Source of the DNA: Cryobacterium tagatosivorans
GTDB taxonomy: Bacteria; Actinomycetota; Actinomycetes; Actinomycetales; Microbacteriaceae
Reading direction: 5' to 3'
Assembly: GCF_004402215.1 (NCBI RefSeq)
Contig: NZ_SOEZ01000078.1
Location: 1 to 64,000, forward strand
DNA: 64,000 nucleotides
This document shows positions 36,474 to 44,671 of this stretch, one piece after another. Both the position numbers and the translations under genes were made by a program. Numbering within the stretch: position 1 is the first letter of the stretch; every line of letters begins with the position of its first letter. A model generated the notes under the pieces. It was not told the DNA's origin, made no database searches, and saw only the letters and a list, made by a program, of their open reading frames with translations.

Positions 36474-37235
36474 TCAGCCGCCGAAGGCGACGAGGTGGTG
36501 CTCTGAACCGGCCAGCAGGCGCTCGTACACCTTCAGCACGTCGGGAGCGGTGACTCCTTCGGTTGCGGCCGTGAGGTCGGCGATGTCGGTCTTCTCCACG
36601 GTTCGCGCGGCCGCCAGGGCGGCGTCGAGACTGGCCGAGCCCTGGGCGAGCAGCGAGTCGTACATCTCCTGTGCGGCTTCAGTGGAGAACTCCCCGGCGT
36701 CCAGTCCGACGGTCGGGTCGGTGATGTCGTAGCGGTCAAGCAGGGTGCGTACCGCATCCTGGTGCCTGGCTTCGGCTTGGGCGACTCGGCTGAAGACCGC
36801 CTCGTCGTACTTTTCCGCGAAGGCAATGTACAGGTCGTACGCGACCTTCTCCTCCGCAGCCATCTCGGTCAGCACCGTCTTCTGCTCGGCGGTCAGGGTT
36901 CCGCTCGCGACCTCGCTCAGCCCATGGTCCTTTTCGGAGCCCCTCTCGGAACTCTTCCCAGAACCCTTTCCGTGGCCCATTTCGGAGCCCTTCCCAGAAC
37001 CCTTTCCGTGACGCATTTCCGCGCCCTTCTCAGCGCCCTTTTCGTGGCCCCTTTCCGCACCCTTGCCCATCCCCTTGCCCATTGCTTCGTCGGAGGGGGA
37101 ACTGCTGTGCGAAAGCGACGCGGCGCTGGGCGCGTCGGCGAGGTGGGCGATTGCGGCGAAGCTCGGCGTGACGATGAGGGCGGTAGCCACGACTCCGCCG
37201 GCGATGGCCGTGGCAATGATGGTTCTCTTACGCAT
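36474..37235 (-). CDS. Exported DUF2202 ferritin-like protein with Gly-Lys repeats
   Basis: 253 aa. A signal peptide (MRKRTIIATAIAGG, cleavage near SFAA) is followed by a low-complexity region (~50-105) of GKGSEMGHGKGS-like units rich in Gly, Lys, His and Glu. The DUF2202 domain (~110-253) shows LTEMAAEEKVAYDLYIAF, EARHQDAVRTLLDRY and KVYERLLAGSEHHLVAFGG, with Glu and His positions like a ferritin-type metal site. It may bind metal in the wall space. It is divergent from a two-component system that starts 142 bases away and may control it. Confidence 0.85.
   Translation of the reverse strand: MRKRTIIATAIAGGVVATALIVTPSFAAIAHLADAPSAASLSHSSSPSDEAMGKGMGKGAERGHEKGAEKGAEMRHGKGSGKGSEMGHGKGSGKSSERGSEKDHGLSEVASGTLTAEQKTVLTEMAAEEKVAYDLYIAFAEKYDEAVFSRVAQAEARHQDAVRTLLDRYDITDPTVGLDAGEFSTEAAQEMYDSLLAQGSASLDAALAAARTVEKTDIADLTAATEGVTAPDVLKVYERLLAGSEHHLVAFGG
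36955..37026. repeat. 36-bp tandem repeat inside the DUF2202 gene
   Basis: Two copies of a 36-base unit share an identical 20-base start. Weaker copies extend to about 37080. It encodes the 12-residue GKGSEMGHGKGS-type unit and could vary in copy number by slippage. Confidence 0.8.
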
Positions 37236-37376
37236 GGTGTGCTCCTTGGTTTCGAGTGCGTTGATTCCTACACAATGCGTCCCCGGAATGAAGGCCCTCT
37301 GGCGAGTGTGTGGAGATTGGATGGAGATCCGCGGCGGTGACGCCCGGGCGCGCGGGGCCGGGAGTTAGGGTTAGGC

Positions 37377-38066
37377 ATGCCTACGGTGCTGGTCGTTGAG
37401 GATGAACGCGACATTCGCGAAGTGCTGCGCCGCTACTTGGAACGGGCCGGATTCTCCGTGCTCACGACCGCGTCGGGCAGTGAGGCGCTCCGCTTGCTCC
37501 CGTCAGCCGACCTCGTGATCCTCGACCTCGGTCTGCCGGACATCGACGGGACCGACGTCCTCCGGGAGATCCACGCCCTCGGGAATCTCCCGGTCATCGT
37601 CCTGACCGCGCGCAGCACGACCGAAGACCGCATCCGCGGCCTCGAACTGGGCGCTGACGACTACGTGACCAAGCCGTTCAGCCCCCACGAAGTGGTCCTG
37701 CGGGTGCAGGCCGTTCTCCACCGGTTCAGCGGGCTGCCCGCCGAGGCCGGCCCGGTCACCTACGGACACAAGCGGCTGCGGATCGACGAGAGCGCGCACC
37801 GGGCCTGGCTGGACGACGCCGCGCTCGACCTGACGCCTACCGAGTGGGCGCTCCTGGCCGCCGTGGCTGCTTCGCCGGGGCGGGTGTACTCGCGCTATGA
37901 ACTGGTGAACCGGGTTCGCGGCTACGAATATGCCGGCTATGAGCGAACGATCGATTCACACATCAAGAACCTCCGACGGAAACTCGGCGCCTCGGGGGCT
38001 GACGTGGTGGAGACGGTGCTCGGGGTCGGCTACCGCCTGGGGCTGCGCCGGGACGACGAGCTGTGA
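37377..38066 (+). CDS. OmpR-family response regulator
   Basis: 229 aa. The receiver domain has acidic residues ED-E, phospho-Asp in LVILDLGLPDIDG (~51) and Lys in TKPFS. The winged-helix output domain (~130-225) has LTPTEWALLAAVAASPGRV and TIDSHIKNLRRKLG. The histidine kinase gene overlaps it by four bases. It is divergent from the DUF2202 gene, the nearest candidate target. The signal is unknown. Confidence 0.93.
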   Translation: MPTVLVVEDERDIREVLRRYLERAGFSVLTTASGSEALRLLPSADLVILDLGLPDIDGTDVLREIHALGNLPVIVLTARSTTEDRIRGLELGADDYVTKPFSPHEVVLRVQAVLHRFSGLPAEAGPVTYGHKRLRIDESAHRAWLDDAALDLTPTEWALLAAVAASPGRVYSRYELVNRVRGYEYAGYERTIDSHIKNLRRKLGASGADVVETVLGVGYRLGLRRDDEL

Positions 38067-39421
38067 GAGCCCTCCGTTTCGGGTTGGGCCCGCTGGGGCG
38101 GCGCCTCCTGCTCGCCTTCCTCCTGGTCGCCGGATCCTCGGTGCTCGTCCTCACCGGGGCCGCGCTGATCGGTGTCGATCGCGGGGTCCAGGTCGCGCAG
38201 CAGGCCGACCGGGAGCGGATCGCGGAGTCCGCTGCCGCTGCCGCCGCCGACGCCTATCGGCAGGCGGACGACTGGGGACAGGCCGACCTGGGCCGGGCCA
38301 TTGCGATTGCGGACGCCGCGTCCGCCCGGCTGGCCGTCCTGGACGCCGACGGGACAACGGTCGAGGCCACTGGAACCTCAGGCGGGCCTGGAACAGGATC
38401 GGGCAAGGGCCAGGGCGTTGTCACCGCGCCGATCATCCTCGACGCGGTGCAGGTCGGAACGATTCGGATGAACTTCGGCGGAACCGCCGGAACCAGGGTC
38501 CTCGACATCGCCTGGACCTGGATCGCCGTCGCCGCGGTGGTCGCGCTCCTCGTGGCGCTCGGCGCGAGCTGGCTGGTCACGCGCCTGCTCGTCCGTCCGA
38601 TCCGGGCGATGACGGATGCCGCACGCTCGTTCACGGCCGGCGACCGGGAGGCGCGCGCCACCCTTGCGGCCCCGGGGGAGCTCGGTGAGCTGGCCGTCGC
38701 CTTCAATGCGATGGCGGACGACGTCGTCCGGTCCGATCGCGATCGCCGCAATCTGACGGCCGACGTGGCCCACGAGCTCCGCACCCCGCTCGCGGCGCTC
38801 CAGGCCGGGCTGGAGGAATTGCGTGACGGACTGGTGCTCCCGACGCTGCAAGGCCTGGCCGGCCTGCACGACCAATCCCTTCGACTCGGACGCGTGGTGA
38901 CGGACCTCGCCGAGCTCTCAGCGGCCGAAACGGCCGGTCCGTCGTTGCGCCTGTCCCGGGTCGATCTCGTGCAGGTCGCCCGGGATGCCCTGGCGCTGCA
39001 AGAACCCCAGCTGCGGGCGGCCGGGCTGAACGTGCTCGTCGACCTCAGCGGTCCGGCCTTCGTGCTGGCCGACGCCGACCGCTTACACCAGGCGATCGGC
39101 AACCTGCTGGCGAACGCGGCGCGATATTGTCGACCGGGTGATCGTGTGACGCTGGCGGTGGCCCGTGACGAGCGGCAGACGGTTCTCCGGGTTGCCGACA
39201 GCGGTCCAGGCATCCCGGAGGACGAGCTCCCGCACATCTTCGACCGGCTCTGGCGGGGCCGGGCGGCAGGGGAGGTCGCCGGCTCGGGCATCGGCCTGGC
39301 CCTCGTTCGCGAAATCGTGACCAGCCACGGTGGCAGCGTAGAGGCGGAATCCGCCCCCGGCGAGGGCGCGACGATCATCATCCGTTTGCCCGTGGCGTCG
39401 GCCCCTGCGGTCGAAAGCTAG
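38063..39421 (+). CDS. Sensor histidine kinase
   Basis: 452 aa from GTG within a GTGA overlap. One membrane helix is at ~15-35 and a second at ~150-172, enclosing an extracytoplasmic sensor of about 110 residues. A HAMP segment (LLVRPIRAMTDAARSF) comes next, then HisKA with DVAHELRTPL (catalytic His), and HATPase with NLLANAARYCRPGD, DSGPGIPEDELPHIFDRL and GSGIGLALVREI. It is the cognate kinase of the upstream regulator. Its 3' end overlaps the convergent UspA gene by four bases (CTAG). Confidence 0.93.
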   Translation: MRALRFGLGPLGRRLLLAFLLVAGSSVLVLTGAALIGVDRGVQVAQQADRERIAESAAAAAADAYRQADDWGQADLGRAIAIADAASARLAVLDADGTTVEATGTSGGPGTGSGKGQGVVTAPIILDAVQVGTIRMNFGGTAGTRVLDIAWTWIAVAAVVALLVALGASWLVTRLLVRPIRAMTDAARSFTAGDREARATLAAPGELGELAVAFNAMADDVVRSDRDRRNLTADVAHELRTPLAALQAGLEELRDGLVLPTLQGLAGLHDQSLRLGRVVTDLAELSAAETAGPSLRLSRVDLVQVARDALALQEPQLRAAGLNVLVDLSGPAFVLADADRLHQAIGNLLANAARYCRPGDRVTLAVARDERQTVLRVADSGPGIPEDELPHIFDRLWRGRAAGEVAGSGIGLALVREIVTSHGGSVEAESAPGEGATIIIRLPVASAPAVES

Positions 39422-39852
39422 TCGGCCCTGGGCCTCACGATCAGCACCGAGCACGGCGCATGGTGTGCGACCTGGGATGACACCGACCCGAGCCTGAGGC
39501 CGGCGAACGCGCCGTGTCCGCGTGAGCCCACGACCACGAGGTCCGCGTCCCCGGCCGCGTGCAGCAGCGCGGTCGCCGGAGAATTCTCCACAACCCGCCC
39601 GGTGACCGGCACACCGGCGTCGGTGGCGGCCGAGAGCGCAGCGGCCTGAACCCGTTCGGCGGCCAGGCGGAACGAGTCGTCGATGACTCCGTCCCCGACT
39701 TCCGAGGCCAGCGGCGGGTAGAACCAGGCGGTGATGACGTGAATGCGGCCCCGCCGCAGCCGCGCCTCGGTGATTGCCCAGTCGAGGGCGGCCAGCGACT
39801 GCCCCGAGCCGTCCACCCCGACCACGATCGCAAACGAGTCACTGCCGGTCAT
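39418..39852 (-). CDS. Universal stress protein (UspA family)
   Basis: 144 aa, a single Usp domain. It has IVVGVDGSGQSLAALDWA at the start and the ATP-binding signature VVGSRGHGAFAGLRLGSVS (G-2x-G-9x-GS type) near residue 110. Such proteins bind ATP and aid survival under stress. The gene is transcribed towards the kinase gene, and a 72-base gap separates it from the end of the GntR gene. Confidence 0.9.
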   Translation of the reverse strand: MTGSDSFAIVVGVDGSGQSLAALDWAITEARLRRGRIHVITAWFYPPLASEVGDGVIDDSFRLAAERVQAAALSAATDAGVPVTGRVVENSPATALLHAAGDADLVVVGSRGHGAFAGLRLGSVSSQVAHHAPCSVLIVRPRAD

Positions 39853-39924
39853 CGCCCCGCCCTTTCCCGAAACCGCGGCCGGTTGCCCGCTGCTGCCTCA
39901 TCCTCCGGTGGTTCGATCCATCGG

Positions 39925-40719
39925 TCAAGTCTCCGCGGCGGGCCGGGCGGCGGGCACTCCGTCGCCGAAGGTGGCCGTCACGGCATATCGGTCGCCGAGG
40001 ATGTGGCTGCAGCGCAGTTCGATCGCGGTTCCCTGGTGGTAGCCGATCCTCTGGATGCGAAACAGCGGGGCGCCGACGGCGCAGCCGAGGCGTTCGGCGT
40101 CAGCCGCCGTGGCGGTGTCCGCGCGGAGCTCTTCCTGGCCGCCGTCCAGGGTGATGCCACACCGTTCCCGCAATTCCTTGTACAGCGCGGTGTCGGCGAA
40201 GTCGACCTCGAGCAGGGGAGCGACCCGCCGGGCGGGGAGCCACACGTTGTCGACCGCGAGAGGCTCCTCGTCGGCGAGTCGCAAACGCGACAAGAAGAGC
40301 AGCTTCTCGGTTGGCGGCAGGGACAGGAGCGTGGCGGTGGCCGGATCGGTGACGACGCGGCGCGCGAGCACAATGCTCCGCTGGGTCATTCCGGATGCCT
40401 GCACCGACGCGAACAGGCTGGAGACGGGTCCGAAGGCGCTCCCGTGCCCACCCATCACCACCCGAGGCTTCCTGCCGCGCTGGGCGGTGACCGACCCTGT
40501 CTCCCGCAGGGGCCGGAGGGCGTTCCGGATCGTGCCGCGACTGACGCCGTAGGTCTCGGCGAGCTCGTATTCGCCGGGGAAACCGTCGCCGTACTCTCCT
40601 TCGGCAACGCGAGCCGCGAGATCGGCGCTGATCCTCTGCCAGAGCGGCCGCCGCCGGCCGCCGTCGCGCGGGCCGTCCTCGGGGAGGAGCATGGCTGCCG
40701 CCTCACGCTGTCCTGGCAC
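39925..40719 (-). CDS. GntR/HutC-family regulator (wHTH plus UTRA)
   Basis: 264 aa from GTG 40719, with AAAGGA five bases upstream; the in-frame ATG 40692 is an alternative. The N-terminal GntR helix-turn-helix (LWQRISADLAARVAEGEYGDGFPGEYELAETYGVSRGTIRNAL) spans ~25-90. A UTRA ligand domain (~100-255) contains LLFLSRLRLADEEPLAVDNVWLP and RIQRIGYHQGTAIELR. It is divergent from the DsbA-CcdA-DsrE operon, and a perfect AT-rich palindrome lies between them, so it probably controls both directions. The ligand is unknown. Confidence 0.88.
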   Translation of the reverse strand: MPGQREAAAMLLPEDGPRDGGRRRPLWQRISADLAARVAEGEYGDGFPGEYELAETYGVSRGTIRNALRPLRETGSVTAQRGRKPRVVMGGHGSAFGPVSSLFASVQASGMTQRSIVLARRVVTDPATATLLSLPPTEKLLFLSRLRLADEEPLAVDNVWLPARRVAPLLEVDFADTALYKELRERCGITLDGGQEELRADTATAADAERLGCAVGAPLFRIQRIGYHQGTAIELRCSHILGDRYAVTATFGDGVPAARPAAET

Positions 40720-40737
40720 GGTTGTCCTTTCCCGTGA

Positions 40738-40751
40738 AATGTATATACATT
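40738..40751. promoter_or_regulatory. AT-rich palindrome, probable GntR operator
   Basis: AATGTATATACATT, a perfect 14-bp palindrome, lies 18 bases before the gntR start and 36 before the dsbA-like start. It is strikingly AT-rich in a GC-rich region. UTRA-type GntR regulators often bind palindromes of this form. Confidence 0.65.
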
Positions 40752-40787
40752 GTAATTGTCCCGTCGAATAACCGGAAGGCGCAAGCC

Positions 40788-41537
40788 ATGGAGTCTGAGC
40801 AGCCTGATCAACCACAGCGCACGTCGTCAGGCAGGTCCCGGCGCCGCGGTCTGATCTACCTCATCCTCGCAGTTGTCGGGTTGGCGGTCGTGGTCGGAGT
40901 CGGCTTTGCGGCGCAGTCCGGCACGGCGGAGACGGGTCCGGCCGCGAGGGACGCGAGTGGGCAGGGCTCGGACGAACCGCTGATCGACATGTCGCGTCGG
41001 ATCGAGGGTGATCCGACCGCGCTCGGGGCCACCGACGCACCCGTCGTCATAGTGGAGTATTCGGACTATCGCTGCCCCTTCTGCGCCGTGTTCGCGCGCG
41101 ACACCATGCCGCTTCTCGTCGACGAGTACGTGACGTCGGGGCAGGTGCGCTTCGAATGGCGCGATCTCACCGTGTTCGGGCAGCAATCCATCGACGCGGC
41201 CGTTGCCGGCCGGGCGGCCGGCAACCAGGGTCTCTTCTGGGAGTACACCGACGCCATCTTCAAGGACGCCCCGGAGAGGGCCCATATCGACCTTCCGCGC
41301 GAGCGCCTGCTCCAAATCGGCCGGGACGTCGGCGTTCCCGACATGGCTCGCTTCGAGAGCGACCTGGGCGACCCCGCACTCCTGAAGCTCGTCACCGATG
41401 ACACCGCCGAGGCGCAGTCGATCGGCGCGACCGGCACGCCCCTTTTCCTCGTCAACGACACACCCATCACCGGCGCACAACCCCTGGAAGCCTTCCGCCA
41501 GGCCATAGACCGCGAACTCGAGGAAGCGGCCAGGTAG
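40788..41537 (+). CDS. Membrane-anchored DsbA-like thiol oxidoreductase
   Basis: 249 aa from ATG 40788 (GGAAGG upstream). A basic cytoplasmic tail (GRSRRRGLI) and one membrane helix (~25-45) anchor the protein. The thioredoxin-like domain has the redox motif CPFC (~95) within EYSDYRCPFCAVFA, and the cis-Pro loop GATGTPLFLVND. It would form or repair disulfides on exported proteins. It overlaps the CcdA gene by one base, and CcdA-type proteins supply reducing power to such partners. Confidence 0.88.
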   Translation: MESEQPDQPQRTSSGRSRRRGLIYLILAVVGLAVVVGVGFAAQSGTAETGPAARDASGQGSDEPLIDMSRRIEGDPTALGATDAPVVIVEYSDYRCPFCAVFARDTMPLLVDEYVTSGQVRFEWRDLTVFGQQSIDAAVAGRAAGNQGLFWEYTDAIFKDAPERAHIDLPRERLLQIGRDVGVPDMARFESDLGDPALLKLVTDDTAEAQSIGATGTPLFLVNDTPITGAQPLEAFRQAIDRELEEAAR

Positions 41538-42364
41538 TGGATATCGGCTACGCGGGGGCCCTGGTCGGCGGTGTCCTGACCCTGCTCAGTCCGTGCTCGG
41601 TCATGCTCCTTCCCGCGTTCTTCGCCTACGCATTTTCAACACCCGCAAAACTCCTGGGCCGCACGGGCCTGTTCTACCTCGGGCTGATCACCACACTCGT
41701 GCCGATCGGCGTCCTGGCCGGGACGCTCGGTGCTTTCCTGTTCCAGCACCGCTCCGAGATGGTGGTGGTCGCTGCCTCCCTGATCATCGGACTGGGCATC
41801 ATCCAGGTCATCGGCATCAGGATTCCTGCGTTCACCCGAGGTGCAACGGCAGAGGGGACGTCATCCGCCTCCGTCTTCCTGCTCGGAGCGGTCTACGGTG
41901 TCGCCGGGGTGTGTGCCGGCCCCATCCTCGGGTCGGTCCTCACTGTCGCCGCCGTGGGCGGAAATGCCGCGTATGGGGGGATCCTGCTGGCCGTCTACGG
42001 GCTCGGCATGACCGTCCCCCTGTTCCTGCTCGCGCTCGTCTGGGACCGCCTGAAGATCACCGAGCGCGGCTGGTTGAGGCCGCGCATGCTCCAGGTCGGA
42101 CGATGGCAGAACTCGTGGTTGCTGATCGTGTCGGGTCTGCTGTCCATCGGGATTGGACTGCTGCTGCTGCTCACCGACGGCACGGCGAGCCTCGGCGGCT
42201 TCCTGACCATCGGCGATCAGTTCGTCGCCGAATCCTTCGTCCTGACCGCGTCATCGGGGATGTCCAACCTGCTCTTCGGCTTGGCGGCGATCGCCCTTCT
42301 GGTCATCGTCGCCGGGATCTACTACCTGCGCACCCGTGCGCGCCCTGGGCAGGACCGTCGATGA
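41537..42364 (+). CDS. CcdA-like thiol-electron membrane transporter
   Basis: 275 aa from GTG, starting within the stop codon of the DsbA-like gene. There are about six to seven membrane helices. The two conserved Cys are in LLSPCSVML (~20) and GVAGVCAGPIL (~126), as in CcdA/DsbD-gamma. It would pass electrons from cytoplasmic thiols to the extracytoplasmic DsbA-like protein. The next gene overlaps by four bases (ATGA). Confidence 0.85.
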   Translation: MDIGYAGALVGGVLTLLSPCSVMLLPAFFAYAFSTPAKLLGRTGLFYLGLITTLVPIGVLAGTLGAFLFQHRSEMVVVAASLIIGLGIIQVIGIRIPAFTRGATAEGTSSASVFLLGAVYGVAGVCAGPILGSVLTVAAVGGNAAYGGILLAVYGLGMTVPLFLLALVWDRLKITERGWLRPRMLQVGRWQNSWLLIVSGLLSIGIGLLLLLTDGTASLGGFLTIGDQFVAESFVLTASSGMSNLLFGLAAIALLVIVAGIYYLRTRARPGQDRR

Positions 42365-42717
42365 ACGACAAGGGAATTCTCCTGCACGTCAGCGGCGCGG
42401 ACGCGGCGGGTGTCGAGGCCGGGATCCGGGCCGCGCAGAACGCCGGAGCCTGCCTGCCGAACGTGCGGATTGACCTCGTGGTCCAAGGCCCGTGCGTCGC
42501 CTTCCTGCGGGCCGGATCGGTCCTCGAAGCAGAACTGGCGGCCCTCCCCGAGCAGGCCGGGCAGGGGCGGCACGTGCATGTGCTGGCCTGCGGCAACAGC
42601 ATGAGGTCGGCGGGGATGGAAGCCGATGATCTGTGCCGGGATGTTTCGATGGTCCCGGCTGCCGTCGCTCATCTGGCCGTGCGGCAGTTCGACGGCTGGG
42701 CCTACGTTCGCGTCTGA
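42361..42717 (+). CDS. DsrE-family protein
   Basis: 118 aa from ATG 42361; a longer reading frame upstream is a shadow of ccdA. The fold is DsrE/DsrF-like, with GILLHVSGADAAGVEAGIRAAQNAG, LVVQGPCVAFL and VHVLACGNSMRSAGM. The Cys in LACGNS sits where DsrE proteins carry their sulfur-bearing Cys. It may relay persulfide sulfur in the same pathway as the DsbA/CcdA pair. Its role here is inferred from the operon. Confidence 0.75.
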   Translation: MNDKGILLHVSGADAAGVEAGIRAAQNAGACLPNVRIDLVVQGPCVAFLRAGSVLEAELAALPEQAGQGRHVHVLACGNSMRSAGMEADDLCRDVSMVPAAVAHLAVRQFDGWAYVRV

Positions 42718-42825
42718 GTGCGCGCCGGCGGGTGCCGTGAGTAGGCTGCAAGAAATGTCGGTGCCCGCTGGGGTCCGGATGTCGGTGGGCGTGAAGTGAC
42801 GAAGCCGCCCTGAGCAAGGAGCAGG

Positions 42826-43989
42826 ATGAGCCTGGAGAACGTGAGAAACCCGGGCGAGAGCGCCCACGAGCTGCCGGCGTGGAAATCGGTCCTGGTGGTT
42901 GTGGCGCACCCCGACGACGAATCCTTCGGCCTGGGCGCCGTTCTGGCCGCGTTCACCCGCGCGGGGGCCAGGGTCGAGGTGCTCTGCCTCACCCAGGGCG
43001 AGGCATCCACCCTGCGGGGTGTCCCGGACGACCTGTCCGCCGTGCGCGCCGAGGAACTCGACGCGGCGGCCGCGGCGCTCGGCGTCGCCCGAACGACTCT
43101 CTTCCAGTATCCGGATGGCGCCCTGGGCGAGGTCGCCCGCACCGAGCTGGCGGCGGACGTGGTCGGTGCCGCCGAAGGCGCCAACGCCGACGGGGTCCTG
43201 GTCTTCGATTCGAGCGGAGTCACCGGGCACCCTGACCACGCGGCGGCAACGGCGGCGGCACTGGCGGCGGCGGAGATCCTGGACCTGCCGGTCCTGGGCT
43301 GGACCCTGCCGGCCGCCCTGGCGGAGCGACTGAATGAGGAGCTCGGCGCCGCCTTCGTCGGCCACGGCGACGCGGAGATCGACCTCCGGGTCGGCGTCGA
43401 CCGCCAACGACAGCAGGTGGCCATCCGGGCTCATGCAAGCCAGGCGGTGCCCGGCAGCGTTCTCTGGCGCCGGCTGGAACTCCTGGGTGACGTGGAGAGC
43501 CTGCGCTGGCTGCATCGTGCTCGGGGCGCGGCCCCGGTCGCCGCCCCGGCTGCTTCGGCTGCGCCGGCGCACGCCGCCGCGCGAACACTGCGCGTGGAAC
43601 ACCGCGGCGAGGATAAGTTCGACATCCGCATTCGCGGGCATGTCGTGCGCGTCGATCAACCCCATGAAGACGGCGGGGAAGACACCGCCCCCACGCCGAC
43701 CGAGCTGTTCGTCGCGAGCCTCGCGTCGTGCGTGGCGTTCTATGCACGCCGCTACCTGGCCCGGCATGACCTTTCGACCGAAGGGCTGGCCGTGGAGACC
43801 AGTTTCGAGATGGGGTCGCGGCCCGCACGCGTGTCCGGGATCGAGGTGCGGCTGGTCGTCCCCGACGGTGTGCCCGAGGAGAGACGGGATGCGCTGCTGG
43901 CCGTCGCCGGGCACTGCACGGTGCACAACACCCTGATGACCACGCCGCAGGTCACGATCGTGCTCTGCGGCCCCGCGGGCGGCCGGTAG
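42826..43989 (+). CDS. LmbE deacetylase-OsmC peroxidase fusion
   Basis: 387 aa. Residues ~1-230 are an LmbE/PIG-L deacetylase with zinc motif VAHPDDESFG (~26-35) and GVTGHPDHAAA (~132). An Ala/Pro linker (~233-255) leads to a complete OsmC domain with SLASCVAFYARRYL (first Cys ~300) and AGHCTVHNTL (second Cys ~364). Those two Cys are the OsmC peroxidase pair. LmbE enzymes in actinobacteria often act on mycothiol or its conjugates, and OsmC enzymes reduce organic peroxides with thiols. A fusion joining thiol-conjugate hydrolysis to peroxide reduction is plausible but untested. It lies 108 bases after the DsrE gene on the same strand. Confidence 0.88.
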   Translation: MSLENVRNPGESAHELPAWKSVLVVVAHPDDESFGLGAVLAAFTRAGARVEVLCLTQGEASTLRGVPDDLSAVRAEELDAAAAALGVARTTLFQYPDGALGEVARTELAADVVGAAEGANADGVLVFDSSGVTGHPDHAAATAAALAAAEILDLPVLGWTLPAALAERLNEELGAAFVGHGDAEIDLRVGVDRQRQQVAIRAHASQAVPGSVLWRRLELLGDVESLRWLHRARGAAPVAAPAASAAPAHAAARTLRVEHRGEDKFDIRIRGHVVRVDQPHEDGGEDTAPTPTELFVASLASCVAFYARRYLARHDLSTEGLAVETSFEMGSRPARVSGIEVRLVVPDGVPEERRDALLAVAGHCTVHNTLMTTPQVTIVLCGPAGGR

Positions 43990-44081
43990 CCGTCGACGGG
44001 ATCTCGCGTCTCGTGTTCCGGCCGACTTCGGTCGATAATCGGACCACACCGCCAGCGAACATCGAATGAGGAGTCTCGATC

Positions 44082-44501
44082 ATGACCAACACCGTTCTCA
44101 ATCCCTACCTCAGCTTTCGCGACACTGCCAGGCAGACCGGCGACTTCTACCAGACGGTCTTCGGCGGGGAGTTGACCCGTAGCACCTTCGCCGAGTACCA
44201 CGCCAGCGAAGACCCGGCCGAGCAGGACAAGATCATGCACTCGCAGCTCAAGACGGACGGCGGCCTGACGCTGATGCTGGCCGACACCCCGAACAGCATG
44301 GAGTACACGCCCGGCAACAACTACTCCGTGTCGCTCAGCGGCGACGACGAGACCGAGCTGCGCGGCTACTGGGACAAGCTCGTCGATGGCGGCACGGCCG
44401 CCATGCCGCTCGAAAAGGCGCCCTGGGGCGACACCTTCGGTATGTGCACCGACAAGTTCGGCGTGAGCTGGCTGGTCAACATCGCCGGCGCGCCGGCCTA
44501 A
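44082..44501 (+). CDS. VOC-superfamily protein (PhnB/glyoxalase-like)
   Basis: 139 aa. It begins NPYLSFRDTARQTGDFYQTV, then FGGELTRSTF, and ends APWGDTFGMCTDKFGVSW, matching the PhnB-like branch of the glyoxalase/bleomycin-resistance fold. It is often annotated as 3-demethylubiquinone methyltransferase-like, which is misleading. It probably works as a dimer. Substrate unknown. It stands alone with GAGGAGT upstream. Confidence 0.88.
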   Translation: MTNTVLNPYLSFRDTARQTGDFYQTVFGGELTRSTFAEYHASEDPAEQDKIMHSQLKTDGGLTLMLADTPNSMEYTPGNNYSVSLSGDDETELRGYWDKLVDGGTAAMPLEKAPWGDTFGMCTDKFGVSWLVNIAGAPA

Positions 44502-44519
44502 GAGCGGACCGCCCCGGCC

Positions 44520-44666
44520 TCAGGACGAGGGGAAGACCCGGGCGCCGCACCGCCAGCATGGGGCGGGAAGTTCGGCCGCGATCAGCGCGCCGCACTGCCC
44601 GCACACCTGCTCCAGCCAGCAGGCGAGGTCGCCGCCTGCCTCCGGTGGTTGTGGATGCTCGCCCAC
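44520..44666 (-). CDS. 48-aa zinc-ribbon-like protein after the E2 gene
   Basis: GTG start five bases after the E2 stop. The product carries LACWLEQVCGQCGAL and PAPCWRCGARVF, giving two CxxC pairs, a typical small zinc ribbon. It is the last cistron of the 2-oxoacid dehydrogenase operon and ends just short of the convergent VOC gene. The paired CxxC motifs and tight spacing argue that it is real. Its function is unknown; a metal-binding accessory or regulatory protein is possible. Confidence 0.75.
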   Translation of the reverse strand: MGEHPQPPEAGGDLACWLEQVCGQCGALIAAELPAPCWRCGARVFPSS

Positions 44667-44671
44667 GTTCG

